Assembly (NCBI RefSeq): GCF_003626575.1
Contig: NZ_RBDY01000003.1
Coordinates: 420,961 to 484,960 of the forward strand
Origin: Streptomyces radicis
Lineage (GTDB): Bacteria; Actinomycetota; Actinomycetes; Streptomycetales; Streptomycetaceae
Reading direction: 5' to 3'
DNA: 64,000 bases
Shown here one piece after another: positions 1-10,000 of the stretch (positions within the stretch are counted from its first letter, which is position 1; each line of letters begins with the position of its first letter). Under the pieces are notes generated by a model, which was not told the origin of the DNA, did not search any database, and was given only the letters and a program-made list of their open reading frames with translations. Made by a program: the position numbers and the translations under genes.

Positions 1-302
1 ACGCGGGCGAGCCACTGCTCGAAGAGCTGACGCACCACTCCGTGACGGAACGTCGACTCCAGCTGGTCACCACATGCCTGGAGCGTCGTGAAGCCTTCCG
101 AGACGGCCTGCTCGCGAACGGCCTTGAGGAGTGAGGTCTTTCCCGTGCCGAATGTCCCTTCCACCAGGACGAGGCCGCCGCTTCCGTTCCGGCAGGCCCG
201 CACCATCGCGCGGAGATAGGACAGCTGGGTGCGACGCTCCACCGTGGGGCGGAAATCGGCCGGGGCCGTGGAATGCGGCCTCGGCGTCGCATAGGCGTAC
301 AT
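1..302 (-). CDS. LAL-family (large ATP-binding LuxR-type) regulator, N-terminal part, cut by the window edge
   Basis: This partial reading frame runs off the left edge of the window; about 100 residues are present. From residue 46 it shows a P-loop region with a Walker A motif (VEGTFGTGKTSLL), followed by 'SEGFTTLQACGDQLES' and 'GVVRQLFEQWLA'. This is the typical N-terminus of LAL regulators, which use an AAA/STAND-type NTPase domain to control a C-terminal LuxR helix-turn-helix. The start is the ATG at 302-300, with GGGGGA about eight bases upstream. The NTPase half resembles that of the complete LAL gene at 629-3484, so two related regulators lie in tandem. The C-terminal HTH lies outside the window, so the family call rests on the NTPase region only. 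Confidence 0.75.
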   Translation of the reverse strand, partial: MYAYATPRPHSTAPADFRPTVERRTQLSYLRAMVRACRNGSGGLVLVEGTFGTGKTSLLKAVREQAVSEGFTTLQACGDQLESTFRHGVVRQLFEQWLAR

Positions 303-552
303 CAAAAAAAGTCCCCCATTTCCGGACAATCACGCACTTTTGAACCCTCGTCAGGCCCGGTCACAGATGGCCGGACAAGGGACTTCACAGCAGCGGATAA
401 CGCGATCCGGGATTGCCGGTCCGCGCGCCGCATTGGGCAGGTCACACCCAAGCGGTGATGTTCAAGACGCGGTCAAGACTAGCCCAACCCGCCTATTTCA
501 GGAACGTGCGACTCACTTCGGCGGGTGGGCCCCGGCAATATGCCGTGGCGGA

Positions 553-567
553 CGGCCCACCGGGCCG
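553..567. terminator. Short hairpin downstream of the LuxR gene
   Basis: CGGCCC, loop ACC, GGGCCG: a perfect 6-bp stem about 60 bases past the stop of the LAL regulator at 629. There is no T-run, as is common in high-GC actinobacteria. Weak evidence taken alone. Confidence 0.3.
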
Positions 568-608
568 AGGAGCGTCACAGAAACGTCTTGGCCAGTTCAC
601 GTGGAGGC

Positions 609-624
609 AATCGCCTCGGCGATT
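609..624 (-). terminator. Candidate terminator immediately after the LuxR gene
   Basis: AATCGCC and GGCGATT form a perfect 7-bp inverted repeat with a 2-base centre. It starts five bases after the stop codon of the LAL regulator. No T-tract follows. It could equally be a small operator. Confidence 0.35.
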
Positions 625-628
625 CCGA

Positions 629-3484
629 TCACCCCGACTCGGCCGACTCTTTGGCGAGCACTTTCGCCAACTCCTCCCGCGAGCTTATGCCCAGCTTTCG
701 GTAGACTCTGTTCAAGTGCCATTCCACGGTCTTGATCGTGACAAAGAGCGTGTGGGCTATATCACGGTTTCGTTTCCCCTCCGATGCGAGCACGGCCACC
801 CTCCGCTCCTGGTCCGTCAGACTGCACGCCCCTGTGGCGTCGGTGACGCGGACGCGGACCCCCATGGCCGAGAGCTCCGCCTTGGCCACCTTCATCGGGC
901 CCCAGGCGCCGCACCCCTGCGCCGCCTTCATCCCGGTGGTCAGCCGCTGCCTGGCCTGGGTCAGCAGGCCCTGGCGGCGCAGCGCGGTGCCGAGCTCGAT
1001 GAGCGCGACGGCGTGTTCGAGGCGCGCGTCGCTGCGCGCCAGGATGTCGACCGCCTCCTCGAGCCGGTCGATGCCCTCGCCCTCGGGCGCGGCGGCGGCC
1101 GAGGCGCGCAGCACGGCGGCCACGACGCGGGGCGCCCCGAACGCCCGCGCCGTCGGCACCCATTGCTCGCTCTCGAACGCCGCCTCCTCCGCCCGGCCCG
1201 CGCGGACCTTGGCGATCGCCGCCTCGGCCGCGGGCAGCAGGGTGGGGTTGTCCAGGTGCCACTCCTCCATCACCCGGCACGCGCTGAGGATCTCCTCGAT
1301 GCCCGCGTCCAGCTGCCCCGAGGCGATGCGCAGCCGCCCCCTGGCGAACATGATCGAGGTGTGCAGGATGGGCCAACGCAGCAGCGCGCCCCGGTCGTAG
1401 CGCTGGAGCACGGCCTCGGCGGCGGCGAACTCGTGGCGGGCGGTGAGGACTTCGGTCATGGCCGCCACGGCGTACGCGATGGCCGAGCCGGCCACCCGTC
1501 TGGTCCTGTCGAGGACCTTCTGCGCGTCGTTCCGCGCCTCGTCGAGCCGCCCGCGCCGGCAACGGACCCAGGCCCGCAGCGAGTAGGCGGCGTCGATGGC
1601 CAGCGCCATGCCGCGCTGCTGGGCCGCCTCGACGATGAGCGTGAGCAGGCGCTCGGCGTCGGCGAGCCGGTCGCAGTAGGCGAGGGCGAGGGCGGTCAGG
1701 CACCACGAGTGGGCGCCCAGGTCGTGCTCGGGAAGGGCGATCCCGTCCCCCGGGATGGTCCTGACGACGTCCTCGGCCAGGGCGACGACCACGGCGGCGG
1801 GCTCCCCGCGCCGCAGCGCCTCGACGGCCCGCTCGGCGGTGAGCATGGGCCGCAGCCCGGGGTTGGCCGCGAGACCGGCCTCGAGACGCCGCAGCCGCCG
1901 GGAGGCGGCCGGTCTCAGCTCGGCGGCGCGGTGGGCGGTGCTGAGCAGGGCGATGTCGAGCATCGTGCACTCCCCCTCGCCCGTGGGGCCGCTCTCCTCG
2001 CGCAGCTCCTCGAGCAGGGCGGTCGCCCGCTCGTGGCGGCACTCGAGGACCAGGGCCATGAACAGGTCGAGGCCGATGCGCGCCCGTTCGTCGGGGTCGG
2101 TGCTCAGGCGTAAGGCCCGGGAGAGGTGCTCCTGGGCCTCGGACCTGTGGACGCGCAGCTCGGCCCTGCCCAGGTCGATGAGCAGCTGCCGCAACTCCTC
2201 GTGCCCCGGCGGCTCCTGGAGCGCGCGGCTCAGATAGGCCACGGCCGCGGCGTCGTCGCCGTCGGCGGCCGACTTGGCCGCCGCCTCGCGCAGCACGGCG
2301 ACGGCCTCCTCGCTCCCCGCGGTGGGGGCGCGCACCAGGTGGTCGGCGATCTCCTGGGCCGGGGCGGCCGCCGCGACCAGCACCTCGGCGGCCCTGGCGT
2401 GGGCGGCGCGGCGGACGCTGACCGCAAGGTTCCGGTAGACGGCGGTGCGGACGATGGGGTGGATGAAACGCGGCGGGGTCTGCGGGTGGAGCAGGCCGAT
2501 GTCCGCCAGCACGCCCAACGCCTCGGCGGCCGTGGGCTGGTCGAGCCCCGACACGTCGATGGCGTACATCAGGTCGGCCTCGGTGCCGAGCACGGCCATC
2601 GCCTCGATGAGCCGCACGGCCGACGGCGGCAGGGGCGCGAGCCTGCGCAGCACGTGGTGCACGACCTTGGAGGGGGCCAGGTCGAAGACCCGCGCGGGGG
2701 CGATGTCCTCCTTGTGCCCGACCTGGGCGAGCTCGCCGAGCAGCTCGTTGAGGAAGAACGGGATCCCGCCGGTGGCCCGGTGGCACGCGGTGGCGAGCGT
2801 GCCGCCGCGCTCCTCGCCGAGCGCGCGGGTCACGTGCTCCCACACGCCCTCCTCGCTCAGCGGGTCGAGCCGCAGGAGCTGGGCGGAGGGGCGGGAGACG
2901 ATGGCCCGGGTGATCTCGGCCTGGTGGCCGCTCTCGGCCGGGTCGGTGGTCATCGCGAGCAGGATGCGCCGGTCGGCGAGCCGGGCCGCGAGGTAGTGGA
3001 GGAAGCGCAGCGACGGGGTGTCGATCCACCCGCTGTCGTCGAGCAGGAGCGCCACGGGGCGGTACTCGGCGATGTGGACGCACATCCAGTACAGGCCGTA
3101 GAGAAGGCTGTGATGGCGCTGGTCCTCGGAAGCGGACGATCCGTTTCCGCCGAAGTCGAACAACGGGGCGGCGAACGCCGCGGGGCCGCGCAGCACGCGG
3201 CGGCGCACTTCGGGCGTCGCGGAGTTCAGCCAGTTGTCGAAGAGTTGATGGACGGCGCCGTACGGGAATCCGCTCTCGTATTCGTTGCTCTGGGCGTGGA
3301 GGACGAAGAACTCGTTCTCCGTCGCGCGGTCAAGCAGGGTCGCGAGGAGCGAGGATTTCCCGAGTCCTGGGGCGCCCTCTATGACGAGGAGCTGACCTTC
3401 TCCGTCCCGGCACGCCTTCACCGCTCCGTCAATGGCATTCAGTTCGTGGTCGCGCTCGGTCATCAGGCTGCTTGACATCTGCAT
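629..3484 (-). CDS. LAL-family LuxR transcriptional regulator, probable pathway-specific activator
   Basis: A 951-residue protein of normal length for LAL regulators found in macrolide and polyether clusters. The N-terminal NTPase domain has Walker A (GAPGLGKSS, residues 37-45) and a Walker B-like VALLLDD near residue 145. The middle is a long helical, TPR-like region. The last ~65 residues are a LuxR helix-turn-helix (LTDQERRVAVLASEG ... IKTVEWHLNRVYRKLG). It most likely activates PKS transcription in response to an ATP-dependent signal; the target promoters are inferred. The start at 3484 has GGAG six bases upstream; a second ATG at 3478 and a third at 3463 are less well placed. It follows PKS E in the same direction but is separated from it by a strong terminator, so it probably has its own promoter in the 80 bases upstream. 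Confidence 0.93.
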   Translation of the reverse strand: MQMSSSLMTERDHELNAIDGAVKACRDGEGQLLVIEGAPGLGKSSLLATLLDRATENEFFVLHAQSNEYESGFPYGAVHQLFDNWLNSATPEVRRRVLRGPAAFAAPLFDFGGNGSSASEDQRHHSLLYGLYWMCVHIAEYRPVALLLDDSGWIDTPSLRFLHYLAARLADRRILLAMTTDPAESGHQAEITRAIVSRPSAQLLRLDPLSEEGVWEHVTRALGEERGGTLATACHRATGGIPFFLNELLGELAQVGHKEDIAPARVFDLAPSKVVHHVLRRLAPLPPSAVRLIEAMAVLGTEADLMYAIDVSGLDQPTAAEALGVLADIGLLHPQTPPRFIHPIVRTAVYRNLAVSVRRAAHARAAEVLVAAAAPAQEIADHLVRAPTAGSEEAVAVLREAAAKSAADGDDAAAVAYLSRALQEPPGHEELRQLLIDLGRAELRVHRSEAQEHLSRALRLSTDPDERARIGLDLFMALVLECRHERATALLEELREESGPTGEGECTMLDIALLSTAHRAAELRPAASRRLRRLEAGLAANPGLRPMLTAERAVEALRRGEPAAVVVALAEDVVRTIPGDGIALPEHDLGAHSWCLTALALAYCDRLADAERLLTLIVEAAQQRGMALAIDAAYSLRAWVRCRRGRLDEARNDAQKVLDRTRRVAGSAIAYAVAAMTEVLTARHEFAAAEAVLQRYDRGALLRWPILHTSIMFARGRLRIASGQLDAGIEEILSACRVMEEWHLDNPTLLPAAEAAIAKVRAGRAEEAAFESEQWVPTARAFGAPRVVAAVLRASAAAAPEGEGIDRLEEAVDILARSDARLEHAVALIELGTALRRQGLLTQARQRLTTGMKAAQGCGAWGPMKVAKAELSAMGVRVRVTDATGACSLTDQERRVAVLASEGKRNRDIAHTLFVTIKTVEWHLNRVYRKLGISSREELAKVLAKESAESG

Positions 3485-3504
3485 GCCACACTCCGCTCCC
3501 CGTC

Positions 3505-3518
3505 ACCTTGCCCAAGGT
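3505..3518. promoter_or_regulatory. Small palindrome upstream of the LuxR gene
   Basis: ACCTTG-CC-CAAGGT is a perfect 6-bp inverted repeat about 20 bases upstream of the LAL regulator start, between it and the PKS terminator. It could be an autoregulatory operator. No protein can be assigned to it. Confidence 0.3.
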
Positions 3519-3562
3519 TAAAAGATCCGTTGGTTGGATGCTGGCAGATTCCGCAAACGGAA

Positions 3563-3599
3563 GGCTGTGCCCGTGCGAACGGCGGCCACGGGCACAGCC
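3563..3599 (-). terminator. Strong hairpin terminator after the last PKS gene
   Basis: The arms 3563-3575 and 3587-3599 are perfectly complementary over 13 bp (GGCTGTGCCCGTG and its complement), with an 11-base loop. The hairpin begins about 45 bases downstream of the PKS E stop codon and before the LuxR gene. There is no long T-run, which is usual for actinomycete intrinsic terminators. It should separate PKS transcription from the regulator gene. Confidence 0.75.
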
Positions 3600-3644
3600 G
3601 GTGGCGACGCGGACCACGGGCCGCGCGGCGCCTGACGCCGGACG

Positions 3645-4046
3645 TCAGTCCTTCACGGGGCGCATGTCGCTCAACCCCCAGAAGACCTGGAGGCTTTCGA
3701 TGAGCCCCTCGGCGTTGACCGAGAAGACGTCGAGGGCCCGCACCTCCACGCGGGCGCCGCTGCGCGGCTCGAGGGGGTTGAGCGACGTGGCGGCCGCGGG
3801 GATCGCGATCTGTTTGCCGTCCATCGCCGCGGACGGGTCGCCGACCTCGTGGACGGTGAGGTCGTGGGCGAGGACGTTCTCGTAGTACTTGCGCACCGCG
3901 GCGGGCCCGCTGTGCGGGTCGTGCCCGACGGGGTCCTGCACGACGGCGTCGTCCGAGAAGAGCGCCACGATGTCGTCGAGCTTCCCCGCGTTGAGCGTCT
4001 CGAAGTAGTGCAGCACGATGTCCTTGCGCTTCTGCTCGTCGAGCAT
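3645..4046 (-). other. Ketosteroid-isomerase-like (SnoaL/NTF2 fold) domain with its own start and ribosome-binding site
   Basis: The last 133 codons of PKS E form a unit of the size of a free-standing KSI-like enzyme. Counted from its own ATG at 4046, Tyr14 (in HYFETL) and Asp38 (in VVQDPVG) fall exactly where Comamonas ketosteroid isomerase has its catalytic Tyr14 and Asp38. Asp106 (in ALDVFSV) matches the third residue, Asp99. The C-terminal 'ESLQVFWG' also matches KSI. The family includes the pyran-forming cyclase SalBIII (salinomycin) and the indane cyclase IdmH. I infer dehydration plus oxa-Michael closure of a C3-C7 pyran ring, or assistance in release. AGGAGG sits six bases before the ATG, so it may be made both fused and free. 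Confidence 0.8.
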
Positions 4047-7000
4047 CAACTTCCTCCTGGTGACTTCGGAAGGGAACGCGGCCAGGTGCAGGTAGTCACG
4101 CCCGTCGTACGGGGGCGTGATCTCGCCCAGCCAGTAGCGCCCACGCTGGAACGCGTAGGTCGGCAGGTCCACGCGCCTGGCGCCCGTCCCGGCCAGGACG
4201 GCGCCCCAGTCGGCGGACGCGCCGCGCACATACGGCGCGGCCAGCGCGGCGAGCGCCGCGGCCACCGTGGTGGCGGTCAGCGTGATCGTGCCGGGGGCCT
4301 GGCTCGTGGGCGCCTCGGGGCGGGCCAGCCAGTGCGCGGGGTCGGTCAGCCGCTCCGCGCCGACCGCCTCGCCGGTGCCCGCCTCCCGCAGCGGCCTGCC
4401 GCCGGTGAAGGTCACCCGGGCGAGCGCGGCGCGCAGCTCGGGCTCGGCACCGTCCGGCCCGGCGTGCGCGGCGGCCAGCAGCGCCGCGGCGTCCTCGAGG
4501 GACAGGCGGCCCGCGGCGTGCGCGGCGGCCAGCGCCCCCGCGCCGTGGAACAGGTACTCCTCGGCCTCGGCGCCCCAGCTCTCGTAGAGCCGCGTCAGCG
4601 CCACCTCGCGCGCGAACGCGTCGGCCTGCGGCGTCGGGGCGGGCAGCCGCACGTCGAGGTGCGCGCGGACGGTGTCCCACGCCTCGGCGAACGGCGGGAA
4701 CGCCTTGTACAGCGCGTCGGTCGAGCCGCCGGGGGCGCCGGTGAAGAGCAGCGCCGTGCGGACCCTGCCGGTGGAGGGCTCGGGGCAGGTGAGGACGTGG
4801 GCGGCGGGCTCGTCCCGTTCCCACTCCCCCTCCAACACGGCGAGCGCGTCGAGGAGTTCGGCGCGGTCGGCGGCGGTGATCAGCGCGCGGTGCTCGAACG
4901 TGGCGCGCCCCGTGGCCAGGGAGTGGGCGATGTCGGCCTGGGCGAGCTCGGGGTGCGCGGCCAGGTGCTCGCGCAGCCGCCCCGCCTGGGCGCGCAGCCC
5001 CGCCGCGGAGCGGGCGGAGAGCGGGAAGGGCAGGGTGTCGCCCGCGTGCGCGGCGGCCACGGGCTCGCCCGAAGGCCCGGCGCCGAAGGGCGGTTCGCCC
5101 GGGGGCTCCTCCAGGATGAGGTGCACCTGAGTGCCGCTCGCGCCGAACGACGAGACGCCCGCCCTGCGCGGCGCGGCGCCCCGCTCCCAGGGCTCGTGCT
5201 CGGTGACGAGCCGCACGGTGCCTTGCGACCAGTCGACCTGGGAGACGGGCGTCGAGGTGTGCAGCATGGCGGGCAGCAGCCCGTGCCGCATCGACAGGAT
5301 GGTCTTGATGACGCCCACGACGCCCGACGCGTTCTGCGGGTGGCCGATGTGGGACTTGGCGGTGCTCAGGCGCAGCGGCCCGTCGGCGGGGCGGCCCCTG
5401 CCGTAGGTGGCCTGGAGCGCCTCGACCTCGACGGCGTCGCCGAGCTGGGTGCCGGTGCCATGGCCCTCGACGGCGTGGATCTGGTCGCCGGTCAGGCCCG
5501 CCTCGGCCAGCACCCGCTGGATGAGCTGCTGTTGCGACTTGGCGTTGGGCGCGGTGAGGCCGTTGCTCGTGCCCTTGTGGTTGATGGCCGAGCCGCGGAT
5601 GACGGCGAGCACCGGGTGGCCGAGGCGGCGGGCGCGGGAGAGGCGTTCGACGGCGACCATGCTGGCGCCCTCGCCCCAGCCAGGCCCGTCGGCGTTGTCG
5701 TCGTACGGCTTGCAGCGGCCGTCGGCGGCCGAGCCGCCGGTGAGCTGGTGCCACGCGAACGGCTGGGCGAGCACCGCGATGCCGCCCGCGAGCGCCACCG
5801 AGCACTCGCCGCGCAGCACGGCCTGGGTGGCCAGGTGCAGCGAGACGGCGGACGACGAACAGCCGGTGTCGATCGTGACGGTGGGCCCGTTGAGGTCGAG
5901 CGCGTAGGCGAGGCGCCCCGAGGCGAACGCGGGGGCCCCGCTGGCGCCCAGGTAGGGCTCGCTGGCCTCGGGGACCCTGGAGGGGACGAAGCCCTGGTAG
6001 CCGATGCCGGTGTAGACGCCGACCTCCTCGTCGGCGAGGGCGCGCGGGTCGATGCCCGCCCGTTCGAACGCCTCCCACGCGACCTCGAGCAGGATGCGCT
6101 GCTGGGGGTCCATCACGACGGCCTCGTCCGGGCTGATGCCGAAGAACGCGGGGTCGAACTCCGTGATGCCGCCGATGAGTCCGGCCTCGTGGATGCGGCG
6201 GACCGCGTTGCCCATCGGGAGGTCGTCCTCGTCGTCCGGCAGGTTGTCCCAGCCGCGGTCGGCGGGCGGGGGGCCCACCAGGTCGCGGCCCTCGACGAGC
6301 GCGTCCCAGAACTGCTCGGGGCTCTCCACGCCCCCGGCGAGGCGGCAGCTCATGCCGACGATCACCACGGGGTCGTCCTCGGGCGTGACGGCGGCGGGCG
6401 CGCGTTCCGCGGCGGGCGAGGCGGCGTCGGCGCCGTGCGGCCCGCCGAGGAGCTCGCCGCGCAGGAAGGCGGCGAGCGACGCGGGGTTGGGGTGGTCGAA
6501 GACGAGCGAGGCGGGGAGCGCGAGCCCGGTGGCCTCGGCGAGCCTGCGGCGCAGGTCGGTGATGGTGAGCGAGTCGAACCCGAGGTCGCGGAACAGCCGG
6601 TGGGGGCCGATCTCCTCGGGCGAGGTGTGCCCGAGGACGGCGGCGGCCTCGGCGGCGACCAGGTCGATCAGGATCGACTCCTGACCCGCGGGCGACGCGC
6701 CCGTCAGGCGGGAGACCAGCGCGGACGGCGCCTCGCCCGACTCGGGCTCGGGCGCGGGCCTTTCGGCGGCCTCGGCCTCCGCGCGCCGGATCGCGGGCAG
6801 GTCGGACAGCAGCGGGCTGGGGCGTTCGGCGGTGAAGCTGGCGGCGAACAGCGGCCAGTCGACCCGCGTCACGGCGACGGACGTCTCGTCGTGCCGCACG
6901 GCCTGCGCCATCGCCTCGTTGGCGACGCGCGGGTCCATCTCGAGCACGCCGCGGCGGCGCATGTGCGCGGTGAACGCCTCGTCATAGGCGATGCCTTCGC

Positions 7001-10000
7001 CGCCCCACACGCCCCACGCGACGCATGTCGCGCGCAGGCCGCGGGCGCGGCGGCGCTCGGCGAGCGCGGCGAGGCGGGCGTTGGCGGCCGAGTAGGCGCC
7101 CTGGTGGCCGCCGCCGAGCACGCCGGTGTGCGACGAGAACAGCACGAACGCGGCCAGGTCGCGGTCGGCGAGCAGCGCGTCGAGGTGCTGGGCGCCGTAC
7201 ACCTTGGCGGCGCGGATGCGCTCCAGGTCATCGGGGGTCATGGCGTCGAACACCAGGCCCTCGGTGGAGCCCGCGGCGTGGATGACGGCGGTCAGCGGGG
7301 CGTCGTCCGGCACGCCCGCGAGGAGCGCGGCCAGCTGCTCGCGGTCCGCGACGTCGCACGCGGCGACGGTCACCCGGGTGCCCGACTCCTCGATCTCGGC
7401 GGCCAGTTCGGCCGCGCCGGGGGCCTCGGCGCCGCGCCGCCCGGTGAGCAGGACGTGCTCGGCGCCCTGCGCGGCGGCCCAGCGGGCCAGGCCCGCGCCG
7501 AGCCTGCCGGTGCCGCCGGTGATCAGCACGGTTCCCGAGGGCCGCCAGTCGTGGGTGGGGGCGCGGTCGGCGAGCGGCGCGGGGACGAGCCGCCGCCCGT
7601 AGGCGCCCGAGGCGCGCACGGCGACCTGGTCCTCGTCGCCGATCCCGGCCAGCACGGTGGCCAGGCGGGCGGGGCTCCGCTCGTCGGGGGTGGCGGGCAG
7701 GTCGACCAGGCCGCCCCACAGGAACGGGTACTCGAGCGCGGCGACCCGGCCGAGGCCCCACAGCTCGGCGCCTTCCGGGTCGGCGGGCGGGTCGGCGGCG
7801 CCCACGGCGACGGCGCCCCGGGTGACGCACCACAGGCGCGCGGTCAGGCCCGCGTCGGAGAGCGCCTGGGTGAGCGTCATGGTGGCGGCGAGCGCGCCGT
7901 CGCCGCCCAGGGCGAGCAGGGAGACGACGCCGGCGAAGTCGGTCGCCGAGCCCGCGAGGTCGGCCAACGTGGCGGCCAGCGTGGCGCGTTCGACGGCCGT
8001 GGGGTCGAGGTCGAGGACCACGGTGTCGGTGCCGTCGCCGCGCAGGGCGCCGGTGACGGCGGCGATCGCCTCGGCGTCGCCCCCGGTGGGGACGACGACG
8101 AGCCATGACCCGGTGGGCCTGGCGGGCGCCGCGGTGGCCAGCGGCTTCCAGGCGACGGTGTGGCGCCAGGAGTCGAGGGCGGCGCGGTCGCGGCTCGCGC
8201 GCCGCCACGCGGCGAGCGCGGGCAGCAGGTCGCGCAGCGGGCGGCTGTCGTCGAGGGCGGGGCCCTCGGTGAACGCGCCGAGGTCGCCGTTCTCGACCGC
8301 CTCCCAGAACGCCGCGTCCGTCGCGTCGCCCGCCTCGGCGCGCCGGGCCTCGGCGGCGGGGGCGGCGGGCTTGAGCCAGTAGCCGCGGCGTTGGAACGCG
8401 TAGGTGGGCAGGTCGGCGGGGCGCGCTTCGGCGCCCGCGGCGTCGAGCACGCCGATCCAGTCCACGGGCGCGCCGCGCGTCCACGCCTCGGCGAGCGACG
8501 TGAGGAAGCGGTCGGCACCGCCCTGGTCGCGGCGCAGGGTGCCGACGGTGGCGACGGCCGTGTCGGTGGTCTCCTCGACGGCCATGGTGAGGACGGGGTG
8601 CGGGCTGATCTCGACGAACAGGGTGTGACCCGCGGCGCGCAGGCCCCGCACGGCGCCCTCGAACTCGACGGTCTCCCGCAGGTTGCGCGTCCAGTAGGCC
8701 GCGTCGAGGCCCGTGGTGTCGATCGGGCCGCCCTCCGCGCCGTCCGCGGTGTCCGCGGTGTCCACGGTGGAGTGGAACGGGATGGCGGAGGCCGTCGGGG
8801 CGATGTCGGCCAGGAGGCCGAGGAGTTCGTCGCGGATGGAGTCGACCTGCGGGGAGTGCGAGGCGTAGTCCACGGGGATGCGGCGGATGCGCACGCCGTC
8901 GGCCTCGCACGCGGCCGTCAGGGCGTCGAGGGCGGCGGGGTCGCCCGCGACGACGGTGGAGTTGCCCCCGTTGGCGGCGGCGACGGCGAGGCGGTCGGCC
9001 CAGGGCTCGATGCGGGCGAGGGTCTCATCGCGGCTCTGCGCCAGGGAGGCCATGCCGCCCTGGCCCGCGAGCCGGTCGCGGATGACCTGGCTGCGCAGCG
9101 CGACGATCCTGGCCCCGTCGGCGAGGGTGAGGGCGCCCGCGACCACGGCGGCGGCGATCTCGCCCTGCGAGTGGCCCACGACCGCGTCGGGCACGACCCC
9201 TTGGACGCGCCACAGCTCGGCGAGGGCGACCATGACGACGAACAGCGTGGGCTGCACGACGTCGACGCGCTGGAGGTCGGGCGCCCCCTCGGCGCCGCGC
9301 AGCACCTCTTCGACGGACCAGTCGGTGTGCGCCTCGACGGCGGCCGCGGCCTCGGCGAAGCGGTCGGCGAACGCGGGCGACGACGTCAGGAGCCGCACGG
9401 CCATCCCGGCCCACTGCGCGCCCTGCCCTGGGAAGACGAAGACCGTCTTGCCCTCGGCGGTGACCGCGCCCGTGGCGACGGCGGCGCCCTCGGGCGGCGC
9501 CGCGCCGTCGGCGAGCGACCGCAGCCCGGCGAGCAGCGCGTCGCGCCCCTCGGCGACCACGGCGGCCCGCTGCTCGGTGAACGCCGTCCTGGTGGTGGCG
9601 AGGGACAGGGCCACGTCGGCGAGCGGCAGTTCGGGCCGCTCCTCGACATGGGCGAGCAGCCGCGCGGCCTGGTCGCGCAGCGCGGCGGGGGTGCGGGCGG
9701 CGAGCACGAACGGCAGGGGGCCCGCGGCGTGGTCGTCGGGCGCGCGCTCGCCCGCGGCGGCCGACGCGGGGGTCGGGGGCTCCTCCAGGATCAGATGGGC
9801 GTTGGTGCCGCTGATGCCGAACGACGAGACGGCCGACCGCCGCGGTCGGCCGAGCTCGGGCCAGGGCCTGGCCTCGGTGAGCAGGTCGACATGGCCCGCC
9901 GACCAGTCGATGTGCGGGGACGGCTCGTCGACGTGCAGGGTCTTGGGCAGCACGCCGTGGCGCATGGCCATGACCATCTTGATGACGCCCGCGACGCCCG

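Larger units (their letters stand above)
303..628. other. Non-coding gap between two LAL regulator genes
   Basis: About 325 bases lie between the start of the partial LAL gene and the stop of the complete one. The stretch is less GC-biased than its surroundings, and no reading frame shows a recognisable protein. It should hold the promoter of the partial gene, but no convincing -35/-10 pair is visible. Two short hairpins lie near its right end and are listed separately. Confidence 0.6.

Noticed and set aside
3645..4125. C-terminal domain of PKS E as a thioesterase
   Set aside because: There is no GxSxG nucleophile motif or hydrolase fold. The residues match ketosteroid isomerase instead.
3849..8108. 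Long plus-strand open frame of about 1,400 codons opposite PKS E
   Set aside because: Very high GC keeps antisense frames open. The composition is Gly/Arg/Ala-rich without motifs, and the minus strand encodes clear PKS domains. The same applies to other long antisense frames across the PKS genes.
6960..8380. A dehydratase in module 8
   Set aside because: The region between AT8 and KR8 has no HxxxGxxxxP or D-xxx-H motifs and matches the KR structural subdomain. Dehydration at C3 must come from elsewhere.
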